From Clostridia bacterium (GTDB taxonomy: Bacteria > Bacillota > Clostridia > Lachnospirales > WQUN01): DNA of 57,498 nt. Positions 23,204 to 31,839 of this stretch are shown one piece after another (position 1 is the first letter of the stretch; each line of letters opens with the position of its first letter). The stretch spans positions 1-57,498 of the forward strand of contig BNUF01000003.1 in the NCBI GenBank assembly GCA_025997155.1, read 5' to 3'. The notes below the pieces were generated by a model. That model did no database searches. It was not told the DNA's origin and saw only the letters and a list, made by a program, of their open reading frames with translations. A program made the position numbers and the translations under genes.

Positions 23204-25813
23204 CTATCTGTCAGGCGGCATAAAAATGTCCAAATCGGACGGAACATCGTCATTTCCCGTGTCAGTCGGGAAATCGCTCAAATCGGGCGGCACGGGGAGG
23301 TCGTCACGCGGCGGCACTACGTTCGAGTTGTACATATTGTGGAAAGTACACACCTCCGTGCTGACCTCGTACTGGCTGTCGCCCGCTCGCCCAGCGTCCT
23401 GCGGGCGGCGCGTTATGCCGATTCGCGTCTCAAGCACCTGAGACGGGCAGTACATATTCGCTTTCATATTTGTCGAGGTGTCCATTTCCACCTGCGCGTG
23501 AACGTCGCAGCTCTCGGTCGGGACGTTTCCCGCCGCGAAAATATCCGTGACAAGCGCCGAGCCGCGTGGGTCGGCATCGCAAAGCCCGTATACAGGGAGT
23601 TTTCCCGAATACCTGCAAACAGTCGCGGTAACGATTCCGTCCGGTTTAACAAATTCTTTCGGTTCAAGTCCCTTTTGCACGTGGACTTCTTCCATAATCT
23701 TGCTCCAAAGCGACAAATGGTCGCCCGCGCCGTGCTTAATCGGCTTTTGCTGGTCAAACCCCAGCCAAACGCTCGCCACGTAATACGGCGTGAACCCCGC
23801 GAAAACAAGGTCGTTCGCGTCTGACGTCGTCCCCGTTTTCCCCGCCACGGGCATTTTGAGTTTCTTAAAAGCCGCCTTGCCGCCCGTGCCGCCCGCGCCG
23901 TTAATAACGCCCTTTAGCATATCCGTAAGCAGATACGCCGAAGTCGCCTTTAACACCTGTTTTTGTTCCATTGTGTTCTCAAGCAGGATTTCGCCGTCGT
24001 GGTCATAAACTTTTGTATAGAAAACGGGCTTGTTGTAGTAGCCGCCGTTGGCAATCGTGCCGTAAGCCGCCGCGAGCTCGACTTGCGTCACGCCGTAGGT
24101 AAGCCCGCCGAGAGCGGTGGAAAGCCCCCTGTCGCTCTCGACAAGAGTCGTGAACCCGAAGTTTTTAAGATAGTCGAAACATTTGTCAATCCCCGTGGCA
24201 TACATATTCTTGACGGCGATAACGTTCATCGAGTGGGCGATTGCGTACCGCACCCGCGTATATCCGATATACTTGAAATCCCAGTTTGAGGGGCTGTACC
24301 GCCCCACCGTGAAAGGCACGTCGTCATATACGGAGGACGGCGACACAAGCCCCAAATCTACCGCAGGAGCGTAGGACGCAAGAGGTTTGAACGCCGACCC
24401 TGGCGAACGCTCCGCCGCCGTTGCGCGGTTAAAGGCGCGGTCGTTTTGTTTGACTCCGCGTCCTCCCGCGATTGCCTTGACTTCGCCGTTGTGATAGTCA
24501 ATCAGCGCGAACGCCGACTGCGGCTCGGGGGTCTTTTCGATTCGCTCGCCTATAATCTCCTCGCCGTAAGCGACGTTATCCGCCCGCGCCTGAACCACAA
24601 AATCCTCCGCCGCCTCGTCCGTCTTGACGGTTTTTCGCACCTCGATATTTCTGTTCTCTCCGCTTGAATTTTTTATAGTCGCAATGTAGAGCACATCGAT
24701 TTCATAATCCTGCTCGGGAAAATTCTTGTCGTCAAGATACGCGTCGTCAATGATTTTTTGTATCTCCGCGTCCTGCGCCGAAACTATCTTAAGCCCGCCG
24801 CTGTATATTTTCGCCGTCGCCGTCGCCTTGTCATAGCCTATGTCAATCAAATCCGCAAGCACCGACTCAAAAATCTGGTCCTCATAAAAAGAATGGTAGG
24901 TCTTTACGGTATCCTCGTTTTCGGCGGCGCGGACGTTGCCGATATGCGAATAAACGTCCTCCGCCAGAGCTTCGTCGTGCTGAGATTTTGAAATCATCTT
25001 GAGCTCAAGCATCTTGTTCAAAATAGCCGTCTGCCGTACCTTGTTGTTCTCTTTGTTCGTATCGGGAGAATACCTGCTTGGGTTGTTGGTAATCCCCGCC
25101 AAAACCGCGCACTCCGCAAGGTCAAGGTCTTTAACGTCCTTACCGAAATAATACTCCGCCGACGTGGCGACCCCGTAAAGCCCGTGGTTCATAGCAATCG
25201 AGTTCAGATACGTCTCCAGTATATAATTTTTCGCGGCGCGTTTGCTCCCAAGTTTTTCCTTGAGAAAACTCTCGTACTTGACCGCGAGATACTGCTCCTT
25301 AATCTTCGTCTCAAAGTTATTGCTGATTCGCTTTGATATGTTAATTTTGATGACTTGCTGTGTGATAGTGCTTGCGCCTTGCGTGTCATGGCGCGTCAAA
25401 AGCACGTACAGCGAGCGGAAAATCCCCTTGATGTCGATACCGTTGTGCGAATAAAACCGCTCGTCCTCAATAGCTATAAACGCGTTCTTAAGGTTTTCGG
25501 GCACTTGGCTGAAATTGACGTTCTCCCTGTTTTCCTCCCCCGAAAAATGCCCCGTCTCAACGCCGTTCTGGTCGACAATCAGCGTCGTGTACTTGTCGGG
25601 TTCGACGACGTACATATCGAAATTTGTAGGCGTGTCTCTGATTATCGCTATATACGCCCCCGCCGCCGCTCCGACCACCGCGAATAGTATTATAAGAAGA
25701 ACCGCCGTCACGGCGCGGAACATAAGTACAGTCGCTTTATTTTTGGTCTTTCTCTTTTTAGATTTCGGGTCTTTTATGTTGTCGTCAATGCTGCCTTTCG
25801 AAAAATCCGACAC
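23204..25813 (-). CDS. class A penicillin-binding protein (PBP1a-type)
   Basis: Bifunctional peptidoglycan glycosyltransferase/transpeptidase, 869 aa. A cytoplasmic Lys-rich tail is followed by a membrane helix (about 31-57), a GT51 domain with catalytic Glu116 in AIEDERFYSHNG, a linker, and a transpeptidase with Ser473 (SAFK), SMN 528-530 and KTG 659-661. The C-terminus is Pro/Asp-rich. The start is GTG at 25813 behind AAGGAGG; an ATG two bases upstream is out of frame. The ltaS-like gene follows 10 nt after the stop, suggesting joint expression of wall functions. Confidence 0.96.
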   Translation of the reverse strand: MSDFSKGSIDDNIKDPKSKKRKTKNKATVLMFRAVTAVLLIILFAVVGAAAGAYIAIIRDTPTNFDMYVVEPDKYTTLIVDQNGVETGHFSGEENRENVNFSQVPENLKNAFIAIEDERFYSHNGIDIKGIFRSLYVLLTRHDTQGASTITQQVIKINISKRISNNFETKIKEQYLAVKYESFLKEKLGSKRAAKNYILETYLNSIAMNHGLYGVATSAEYYFGKDVKDLDLAECAVLAGITNNPSRYSPDTNKENNKVRQTAILNKMLELKMISKSQHDEALAEDVYSHIGNVRAAENEDTVKTYHSFYEDQIFESVLADLIDIGYDKATATAKIYSGGLKIVSAQDAEIQKIIDDAYLDDKNFPEQDYEIDVLYIATIKNSSGENRNIEVRKTVKTDEAAEDFVVQARADNVAYGEEIIGERIEKTPEPQSAFALIDYHNGEVKAIAGGRGVKQNDRAFNRATAAERSPGSAFKPLASYAPAVDLGLVSPSSVYDDVPFTVGRYSPSNWDFKYIGYTRVRYAIAHSMNVIAVKNMYATGIDKCFDYLKNFGFTTLVESDRGLSTALGGLTYGVTQVELAAAYGTIANGGYYNKPVFYTKVYDHDGEILLENTMEQKQVLKATSAYLLTDMLKGVINGAGGTGGKAAFKKLKMPVAGKTGTTSDANDLVFAGFTPYYVASVWLGFDQQKPIKHGAGDHLSLWSKIMEEVHVQKGLEPKEFVKPDGIVTATVCRYSGKLPVYGLCDADPRGSALVTDIFAAGNVPTESCDVHAQVEMDTSTNMKANMYCPSQVLETRIGITRRPQDAGRAGDSQYEVSTEVCTFHNMYNSNVVPPRDDLPVPPDLSDFPTDTGNDDVPSDLDIFMPPDR

Positions 25814-25913
25814 ATTGAACCTCCTTGATTACGAAATAATGTAATATTTGTGTAAATATTATAACATATATTTATCAAAAATGAAATATATGTAAGAATC
25901 AAGAGGGATTTTT

Positions 25914-26564
25914 ATGAAAAAAAAGCGCGGACTGCGAAAACGAAAAAGGAGAATAGGGTGGGGGTGGAAGTTTCTTATCGTCCTGACACTTTTTATAGTA
26001 TTGGCGGTAAATATTTTTTTAACCATAGACAGTCTGGGGTTTCCTCAGGCGTTAGCCAGAGCGAACATAAAGTACACAAACCTTATGAACACAGTCTGCC
26101 GCGAAAGCGTACTCGAAGTTTCGGCGGAAATGGGCATAACCTCCGACAATCTCTATGTAAAAACCGAAGGCGGTATCTCCGTCAACTCAATTCTTATGAA
26201 CGAATTTTGTTACAGAGTCTCCGCCCGCGCCTGTGAAAAACTGGAATCCACCCCAAAAAGCGACATAAGCGTCCCCCTAGGCGCGTTACTCGGCATAAAC
26301 TGGCTTGCGAACAAAGGACCTCTCTACACCGTCGCCCTAATCCCGACGGGAACGATAAGCGCTACATATGAAACGAGTTTCGAGGCGGCGGGCATAAATC
26401 AGGTGAATTTCTGCGTGTGGCTAAACGTTTCAAGTTCCGTCCGAATCGTGAACCCTATTCAGGAAGAAGTCCTGTCCTCAAGCCGCCGCGTCGCCGTGGT
26501 AAACGCCGTAATCTCGGGGGCAGTGCCGAATACCTACCTGAACGTTCCGATTCCAAAAGATTAG
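25914..26564 (+). CDS. yunB: sporulation protein YunB
   Basis: Small sporulation protein family of largely unknown biochemical role. The 216-aa protein has a very basic N-terminus (KKKRGLRKRKRR), one membrane helix (about 18-38) and a domain with the family-typical PLGALLGINWLANKGP. It is divergent from the PBP gene across 100 bp. Its last four bases overlap the stop of the convergent coiled-coil gene. A second copy of its last 12 codons lies at 27153-27188. Confidence 0.88.
   Translation: MKKKRGLRKRKRRIGWGWKFLIVLTLFIVLAVNIFLTIDSLGFPQALARANIKYTNLMNTVCRESVLEVSAEMGITSDNLYVKTEGGISVNSILMNEFCYRVSARACEKLESTPKSDISVPLGALLGINWLANKGPLYTVALIPTGTISATYETSFEAAGINQVNFCVWLNVSSSVRIVNPIQEEVLSSSRRVAVVNAVISGAVPNTYLNVPIPKD
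26529..26564 (+). repeat. direct repeat unit a (yunB 3' end)
   Basis: The last 12 codons of yunB including the stop. An almost identical copy (two base changes) lies at 27153-27188. The pair marks the borders of a tandem duplication of about 624 bp that also copied the coiled-coil gene. Confidence 0.8.
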
Positions 26565-27136
26565 TTTTGTTGTTTGCGTAGTTCCAGCAGTCTTTTTTTA
26601 AAGTGTTCATTTATTTGCTGCTCCTCAAAGGATGCGAAGCGGTCAAACGGCGAACCGTGCTGTGCCGCTTGTTTCTTGTCGTCCTCCAGCCTTTGCATTT
26701 CACGCTCATACTCTTCCTTCAACCGAAGTTCAAGCTCAGCCGCGTTAAGAGGACTCTGCGGTTCTTGTTTAGGCGGTTCAGGCAGTCGCGGAGATTCCTC
26801 TGGTAACCCCAGTTCTTTGCGCCGCGCCTGTTCTCTGTGTTGTTCCTGTTCTTCTTTCACCCGTTCAAATTGCCCAAGTTCTTCCAGTACTCTCCATCTT
26901 TCCTGAAGTTGTTCTTGTTCTACCCGCGCCAGCTCTTCCGCTTGTTTCCGCAGTTGTTCTTGTAGTTCTTGTTCTATCTGCGGCCGGCGTTGTTCGAGTT
27001 CCCGCAGATGTTCTTGTTCTACCCGCGCCCGCTCTTCCGCGTCTTTTTTTCTCAGTCGACGTCCTTCTTCCTCGTATTCTATTTTAATTCGTTCCTTCAG
27101 TTTCAGTTCATCTTTCAGTTCTTCCCAAAGTCCCAT
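26561..27136 (-). CDS. Glu/Gln/Arg-rich coiled-coil protein, copy 1
   Basis: 191 aa, almost entirely charged helix (EEEGRRLRKKDAEERARVE and similar), with a short Pro-rich hinge (PEESPRLPEPPKQEP, about 112-126) and a C-terminal helical piece. No signal peptide or membrane helix, no known catalytic motif. GGTGGGG precedes the ATG. The core EQEQLQERWRVLEELGQF and the hinge are shared with copy 2. A structural or scaffold role is only a guess. Fast-changing internal repeats are visible at DNA level. Confidence 0.75.
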   Translation of the reverse strand: MGLWEELKDELKLKERIKIEYEEEGRRLRKKDAEERARVEQEHLRELEQRRPQIEQELQEQLRKQAEELARVEQEQLQERWRVLEELGQFERVKEEQEQHREQARRKELGLPEESPRLPEPPKQEPQSPLNAAELELRLKEEYEREMQRLEDDKKQAAQHGSPFDRFASFEEQQINEHFKKRLLELRKQQN

Positions 27137-27152
27137 ATCTACCCCACCTATT

Positions 27153-27188
27153 AATACCTACCCGAACGCTCCGATTCCAAAAGATTAG
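27153..27188 (+). repeat. direct repeat unit b (detached yunB 3' end)
   Basis: Reads NTYPNAPIPKD and stop, versus NTYLNVPIPKD in yunB. It is stranded between the two coiled-coil genes with no gene body in front, so it is a duplication scar and not functional. Confidence 0.8.
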
Positions 27189-27637
27189 ATTTGTTCTTGT
27201 CCTTTGAGTAGTTCCAGCAATTTTTCTTCAAAGCGTTTCTGCGCATTCTTTTCATGAGTGGACGTCATTCTGGAGTCAATCGGCAAACCGTGCTGTGCCG
27301 CGTGTTTCTTGAGGTCCTCTAGCACCCGCATTTCACGTGCATAATCTTCCCTCAATCTCTCTACCTCAATTCCAAGCTCGGTCGCGGTAAGAGGTCGCTG
27401 TGGTTTTTGTTCAGGCGGTTTAGGCAGTCGCGGAGGTTCCTCCGGCAGCCCCAGTTCTTTGCGCCGCGCCTGTTCTCGGAGCTGTTCTTGTTCTTCTTTC
27501 ACCCGTTCAAATTGCCCAAGTTCTTCCAGTACTCTCCATCTTTCCTGAAGTTGTTCTTGTTCTATCCGCGCCCGCAGTTGTTCTTGTTCTTGTTCTATCC
27601 GCGCCCGCAGTTGTTCTTGTTCTTCCCAATCTCCCAT
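27185..27637 (-). CDS. Glu/Gln/Arg-rich coiled-coil protein, copy 2
   Basis: 150 aa, paralogue of the neighbouring coiled-coil gene. The N-terminal part contains a perfect internal repeat (RARIEQEQEQL twice, from DNA repeats near 27553-27615), followed by the shared core and Pro-rich hinge (PEEPPRLPKPPEQKP). The C-terminal 45 residues differ clearly from copy 1. The ATG has the same GGTGGGG leader. Function unknown; the N-terminal repeats suggest length changes by slippage. Confidence 0.72.
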   Translation of the reverse strand: MGDWEEQEQLRARIEQEQEQLRARIEQEQLQERWRVLEELGQFERVKEEQEQLREQARRKELGLPEEPPRLPKPPEQKPQRPLTATELGIEVERLREDYAREMRVLEDLKKHAAQHGLPIDSRMTSTHEKNAQKRFEEKLLELLKGQEQI

Positions 27638-27664
27638 ATCTACCCCACCTATTCAATATATTTT

Positions 27665-28159
27665 TTAACTGTCCCAGCGCAAGCGGTGCAGCTCCCCCTT
27701 TGTGTTAAGCGACCCGAAATTGTGCTGACGCATAGCTTCATAAAGGAGAACGGCGACGGAATTTGACAGATTAAGCGACCGAATTTCGTTTTGCATAGGA
27801 ATCCGCACGGCATAGTCGCGGTTTTTTACAAGAATTTCCTCCGGTATTCCCGCACTCTCCTTGCCGAACAGTATGTACGCGTTTTTTGGATACCGCACCT
27901 CTGAATACAACTTCCGCGCCTTTGTACTCGCCATATAGACGACGGGGTCGTCATTCTTACGCAAAAAATCGGTGTAGTCCTCATAGACAAAATATGTCAA
28001 TTTATCCCAGTAGTCAAGCCCCGAACGGCGTACATATTTGTCCGAAAGCGAAAACCCAAGCGGTTTTATAAGATGCAAAGCCGCCCCGCAAGCGACGCAG
28101 GTACGCCCGATATTTCCCGTGTTCGCGGGGATTTCAGGTTCAAGCAGCACTATGTTCAT
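27665..28159 (-). CDS. trmL: tRNA (cytidine/uridine-34-2'-O-)-methyltransferase TrmL
   Basis: SPOUT methyltransferase acting on the wobble base of tRNA-Leu isoacceptors. The 164-aa protein has the N-terminal NIVLLEPEIPANTGNIGRT and the knot motifs LFGKESAGIPE and RIPMQNEIRSLNLSNSVAV, which form the SAM-binding trefoil knot. Full length. The ATG overlaps the cheX stop (ATGA), so it is co-translated with a chemotaxis-type gene. Confidence 0.94.
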   Translation of the reverse strand: MNIVLLEPEIPANTGNIGRTCVACGAALHLIKPLGFSLSDKYVRRSGLDYWDKLTYFVYEDYTDFLRKNDDPVVYMASTKARKLYSEVRYPKNAYILFGKESAGIPEEILVKNRDYAVRIPMQNEIRSLNLSNSVAVLLYEAMRQHNFGSLNTKGELHRLRWDS

Positions 28160-28620
28160 TCCGTCACGCTTATGTCGATTTCAACGACGTTTCCGTCCGC
28201 GAAGTTAAGCGGCACGGAAATCACTCCGCCGTTTGGGGCGACAGAAAACGCGAAATCCCCCGTGACGACTTTTGGCGGAGTGATATCCACCAAAAGCCCT
28301 GTCGATGAAAAAATCGTACAGGTAGTCCCCGAAATCATATTAGTAAGTTCCGCCACCGCGCTGACCGCCATTTCGTCAAGAGCCGCGACGGGCATACCCA
28401 TCATCATCTTAGACGCAATCCCCCGCGCCGCCGTCTCGTTCATAGTATACACCACGTCGCCCTTGATTTGCCCGACAATCCCAATCGTGACAGCCAAGTC
28501 GCCGTGTTTATACGGGAGTTTTTTGAGGCGGAGTTTCCCGAGTGCGGGACGCTCGGCGAAAACCGTCGAAAAAACGTCCTGCGCGCCTTGTATAAACGGA
28601 TTTATATATTCTGATTTCAT
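28156..28620 (-). CDS. cheX: CheX-family CheY-P phosphatase
   Basis: Dephosphorylates CheY-P in chemotaxis or acts on a related receiver. The 154-aa protein has the alpha/beta CheC/CheX fold with one Glu-x-x-Asn active-site helix (AVAELTNMISG), and starts KSEYINPFIQGAQDVF, typical of CheX. Overlaps gerW and trmL by 4 nt on either side. With three chemoreceptors in the window, a motility role is plausible. Confidence 0.88.
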   Translation of the reverse strand: MKSEYINPFIQGAQDVFSTVFAERPALGKLRLKKLPYKHGDLAVTIGIVGQIKGDVVYTMNETAARGIASKMMMGMPVAALDEMAVSAVAELTNMISGTTCTIFSSTGLLVDITPPKVVTGDFAFSVAPNGGVISVPLNFADGNVVEIDISVTE

Positions 28621-29021
28621 TCAGCCGTTTCTCCCTCCTCTTTTTCGGCGTCCTTTTTGCCCTTGCCGAAAAGGGACGAAAGGTTGAGTTTCGAGAGTAC
28701 GCCGGGGGCCATATCAATCAGTTTGTTCACGCTGTCCTGATTCTTAATGTTAATAAGCTGTACAACGCCGTCAATAATCGTTATGACCGCGTAGGGCGAA
28801 ATCCTTGCCCCAAGCCCGCCCGCGCCCGCGTCCTTCGGAGCTTTTTTCTCGGGTTCGCTCGTGTTGTACGCCCCCGCGCCAACGCCGAAAGACACCTCCA
28901 CAAGCGGAACGAGGATAATGCCCCCAATCGTTATCGGGTCGCCCACCACCGTCTTTGTGCCGATAAAACTTTCCATTTTTCCGAAAAGTATGTCCAAACT
29001 TGCGCCTAATTCGTTTGCCAT
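28617..29021 (-). CDS. gerW: spore protein GerW/YtfJ family
   Basis: Mother-cell sporulation protein family needed for normal germination in Bacillus. The 134-aa protein has the conserved GDPITIGGIILVPLVEVSFG and a Gly-rich centre (DAGAGGLGARISPYAVI), with an acidic tail KKDAEKEEGETAE. The gene order with the DUF2953 gene matches ytfJ-ytfI in Bacillus. ATG; stop overlaps cheX. Confidence 0.92.
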   Translation of the reverse strand: MANELGASLDILFGKMESFIGTKTVVGDPITIGGIILVPLVEVSFGVGAGAYNTSEPEKKAPKDAGAGGLGARISPYAVITIIDGVVQLINIKNQDSVNKLIDMAPGVLSKLNLSSLFGKGKKDAEKEEGETAE

Positions 29022-29043
29022 ATTATTGCTCCTCTGCGATTAT

Positions 29044-29715
29044 TTATATACGGTCGAACAGCAGCACGCGCACGGGCTTGTACAAAATAAAGCGTACAAT
29101 CGGCGACAATATATCAAAAACGCTGAACTTCCCGCATATGTATAAATCAACGTCCCTGTGTTCCCCCGAAAACTCCCCCAAAACCTTTAAATCAAAGCCC
29201 GAAAGCCCCATAAGCATCGATTCCGCGCCGAGCAGGAGACCCGTGTAGTAAGGCTCGGAAAACCCGAATTTCCCGCTCGCCCGCACCTTGCGCGGCGACA
29301 GACGCTTAAAGAGCGACGAAACAAGCCGCCAAGACGCGCCAAGACATTCAAAAAGTTTTTCGTATTCTAAAATATTCCTAAGCGTATTCTTTTGTTTTTT
29401 TCTTTTTTTTCGTTTACCCTTGCTTTTAGAATCGGCTTTTTTCTTTGGTTTTTTCGGAGTTTTCGCGGGTTTTTCAGAAGAAACACCCTTAACGTCTTTT
29501 TCGGGGAGAAGCCGCCCAAAAATATATATTTTGTAATCCGCCGCGTCGTCTTTATAGTTCGCCCTAATCCTAAGTATTCGGAAAATCCACGAGATATCGA
29601 CAAAGGTCGTGGTTTTTTGCCGAATCTGCGCGGACACCGAGTAGCGTATACCGTTAAACAAAACCAACAGTACAAGCAAAATAATCAGTATAAGCACGGC
29701 TAGAACAATTTTCAT
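29044..29715 (-). CDS. DUF2953 (YtfI-like) membrane-anchored protein
   Basis: 223 aa with one N-terminal membrane helix (about 3-22), a Lys-rich linker (KTPKKPKKKADSKSKGKRKK, about 83-103) and a C-terminal domain with FGFSEPYYTGLLLGA, typical of DUF2953. In spore formers it stands next to ytfJ, as here. Function unknown; a sporulation role is inferred from position. Start overlaps the upstream gene's stop (TGATG). Confidence 0.85.
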   Translation of the reverse strand: MKIVLAVLILIILLVLLVLFNGIRYSVSAQIRQKTTTFVDISWIFRILRIRANYKDDAADYKIYIFGRLLPEKDVKGVSSEKPAKTPKKPKKKADSKSKGKRKKRKKQKNTLRNILEYEKLFECLGASWRLVSSLFKRLSPRKVRASGKFGFSEPYYTGLLLGAESMLMGLSGFDLKVLGEFSGEHRDVDLYICGKFSVFDILSPIVRFILYKPVRVLLFDRI

Positions 29716-30425
29716 CAGGACACCTGTACTTCTTCTTTTTTAGCTTTGTTTGCCATATTTATTAAAAACCTCATAAGCACCTGCGCAAGCGCGAAATAAT
29801 ACACAAATGCCGAGCCAATCCGCAGAGCCATATCTGTAAAAAACTGAAAGGGTACGATATTTATCAGTAAATCCACGTTCGGGTCAAGTATCCATAAGTC
29901 GTTGTTAAAAAAAATCTTGTGAAAGGCGGTGAACGCCCCCTCAAAATTCAGAGCCATAAGCCCCATCACAAGCACAAACGCTATCGCGGCAAAATTATTA
30001 TACACAAAAATCTTTGGCAGACACAGGGTGAATTTTTTCGGAAACATATACACGAGCATAGCCATTAAATAGATTATGCATATATTTCGCAAAAGTAAAC
30101 CGTTGTTCATAAGATTTCGCACGTCGTCCATATGCAAAATCTCGCGTTCGCTAAAAAACGGGCGGACGACCCCGTTTACAGGCACAGAAACCTCAAGCGT
30201 CCCCTCGTTTCGCATATACCCTATCAAAACGTCCGTGACGCGTTCCATATCCGCCTCAGAAACGCCTACTTGCGCGTATGTCCCGTTTTTTTCATACTCC
30301 TTGAAATAGAAATTCCTGTCGAAAGCGGGAGTGAAAACCGCCGCCGCCAAAATCATTATAACGACCGCCACGGACGCAAGCAAACAGGCGGCGTCTCTTA
30401 TCTTGTTATTGTCGGGTTTTTTCAT
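29715..30425 (-). CDS. TIGR01906 family integral membrane protein
   Basis: 236 aa with about five membrane helices. The extracellular segment after the first helix contains the family signature FFSEREILHMDDVRNL, and a later one reads FHKIFFNNDLWILDPN. This pattern identifies the TIGR01906/DUF1461 family, of unknown function and common in Clostridia. It precedes the DUF2953 gene with overlapping stop/start, so the two are coupled. Confidence 0.85.
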   Translation of the reverse strand: MKKPDNNKIRDAACLLASVAVVIMILAAAVFTPAFDRNFYFKEYEKNGTYAQVGVSEADMERVTDVLIGYMRNEGTLEVSVPVNGVVRPFFSEREILHMDDVRNLMNNGLLLRNICIIYLMAMLVYMFPKKFTLCLPKIFVYNNFAAIAFVLVMGLMALNFEGAFTAFHKIFFNNDLWILDPNVDLLINIVPFQFFTDMALRIGSAFVYYFALAQVLMRFLINMANKAKKEEVQVS

Positions 30426-30486
30426 AAAATAACTTCACCTAATACATATTACCTTTTTTTATGAAATTTTGCAACTTTTTTTATAG

Positions 30487-30990
30487 TTAATATTTGCCAA
30501 TCAATAATATCTGCTTTTCCTCAAGAATGTTGCCGTCCATTTTCGACAGTAACTCGTTTAGGTAAAACCCCTCGCTTAATTCGAGCAAGGAGGAGAGTGC
30601 GTATACTCTCAAAGTATATCGGTGGTCTTTGTCGGGCGGAGTAGGCCCGACGAACAGATTCTCAATCGTCGTAAAATCCTCTTGAAGAAACTGGCTCGCG
30701 AAACTGTTTTTTCCTTGAACCGACTTTTTGTTACGGCTAAAGTTTTCGGCAATTTCCGCGCCGCCGCCGTCAAGCGGGACGTTCGCCGCCGCCCAGTGAA
30801 TCCACGGAAAGCCGCATACCGCGACAGCGTCAAAATCAATCAAAGTGAACGCTATACATTTTGTACCGTCAGGCAGGTTTTCTACCCGAAACGGAAACGA
30901 GCGAACGGGGTTGCCGCAAAGGGTATCCTCTTCGGACGCTCCTTTGCCGAATTTGTCGGGTATAATATCGAAATCAACTTTAATTTCCAC
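30487..30990 (-). CDS. YbhB/YbcL-type PEBP-like protein
   Basis: 167-aa cytosolic protein of the phosphatidylethanolamine-binding/Raf-kinase-inhibitor-like family. The ligand-pocket motifs are visible: LIDFDAVAVCGFPWIHWAA (DxD plus P-x-x-H) and GPTPPDKDHRYTLRVYAL. GTG start behind GAGGAC. Bacterial members have no settled function. Located last in the TerD cluster, 15 nt after the AIM24 gene. Confidence 0.88.
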   Translation of the reverse strand: MEIKVDFDIIPDKFGKGASEEDTLCGNPVRSFPFRVENLPDGTKCIAFTLIDFDAVAVCGFPWIHWAAANVPLDGGGAEIAENFSRNKKSVQGKNSFASQFLQEDFTTIENLFVGPTPPDKDHRYTLRVYALSSLLELSEGFYLNELLSKMDGNILEEKQILLIGKY

Positions 30991-31005
30991 TTTGTCCTCT
31001 TTTCT

Positions 31006-31830
31006 TTAACGGAACAGGTTGCCGATAACGCCGCCCAGATTGCCGCCGTTGTTTTGCGCGGGGGCGTTGTTTCCGCCGCCAAAAAGTCCGCCGATTGTGT
31101 TTTGGATATTGCCCGCCGCGCCCTGGAGAGACTGGTTGTTTTGGTTTGCCGGGGTGTAGCGGTTGTCGTCAACGCCGAGGTGAATCCCCGAGGCGCGTTC
31201 GTAGGGCTGAATGATTACCTTATAGCCCGGCTGGCTGAAGTGGAAGTTGTAGGACTCGCCCGACGCTTGTCCGACAAGGTTTTTCCACGACAAGTCGAGT
31301 TTCGGCATAGGGTCGGGGCCCGTCCACGCCACGAGCGCGTCAGGGTCGACGCTGCACGGGGTGTCAAGCGCGAAAGGGTTGCCGTTCGTGGTGATTGCCG
31401 CCTGCGCCGTGCCGCCCTGCGCCGCGAGCGTGCTTGTGAAAAAGCCTTTTTGCGAGATAACGCCTTGGGCGAGGAATTTAAACCCATACTTTGTATTTTC
31501 TGTAAAAGCAAGGATATTTTCGGATTCAACCGCAAGCGTCATACCAGGAGTAAGCTCGACAATCGTGACGTGCTGTGCCAAATCCGCCAGCAAAACCGCG
31601 CAGCGCCCATTCGGCTTCACTTTCATAAGCGGAAGATTCTCCCCCGTAAGACGGCGGGCGACTTGCCCCAACGCCGCCGAAAGCGGGTTGCCCTGAGGGC
31701 CTAAGAGTACCTTTTCAAAATGCGCCGTACCCTGATACGCGACCATTGCCCCCGCCTTTGTGAAAAGGCTTCCGTTGCCGTCCGAAACGGCGTTGCAATA
31801 CAACTCGTTTACCGTTTTTAGCGTGAACAT
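31006..31830 (-). CDS. AIM24-family protein
   Basis: 274 aa. The beta-rich AIM24/TIGR00266 domain (about 1-215) contains GAMVAYQGTAHFEKVLLG and DPDALVAWTGPDP. A Gly/Asn-rich tail (about 225-274, GGLFGGGNNAPAQNNGG) may be an interaction or low-complexity region. AGGGGG precedes the ATG. Such proteins often accompany TerD genes in bacteria; their role is unknown, with a membrane-linked stress response suggested. Confidence 0.87.
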   Translation of the reverse strand: MFTLKTVNELYCNAVSDGNGSLFTKAGAMVAYQGTAHFEKVLLGPQGNPLSAALGQVARRLTGENLPLMKVKPNGRCAVLLADLAQHVTIVELTPGMTLAVESENILAFTENTKYGFKFLAQGVISQKGFFTSTLAAQGGTAQAAITTNGNPFALDTPCSVDPDALVAWTGPDPMPKLDLSWKNLVGQASGESYNFHFSQPGYKVIIQPYERASGIHLGVDDNRYTPANQNNQSLQGAAGNIQNTIGGLFGGGNNAPAQNNGGNLGGVIGNLFR

Positions 31831-31839
31831 TATATCCCC

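Noticed and set aside
27553..27615. CRISPR-like repeats
   Set aside because: Short repeats encode an in-frame Arg/Glu/Gln motif within a coiled-coil gene, have no unique spacers, and are protein-level repeats.
30622..31704. 360-codon plus-strand open frame across the PEBP and AIM24 genes
   Set aside because: Spans two recognisable minus-strand genes and reads as basic low-complexity sequence. Shadow only.
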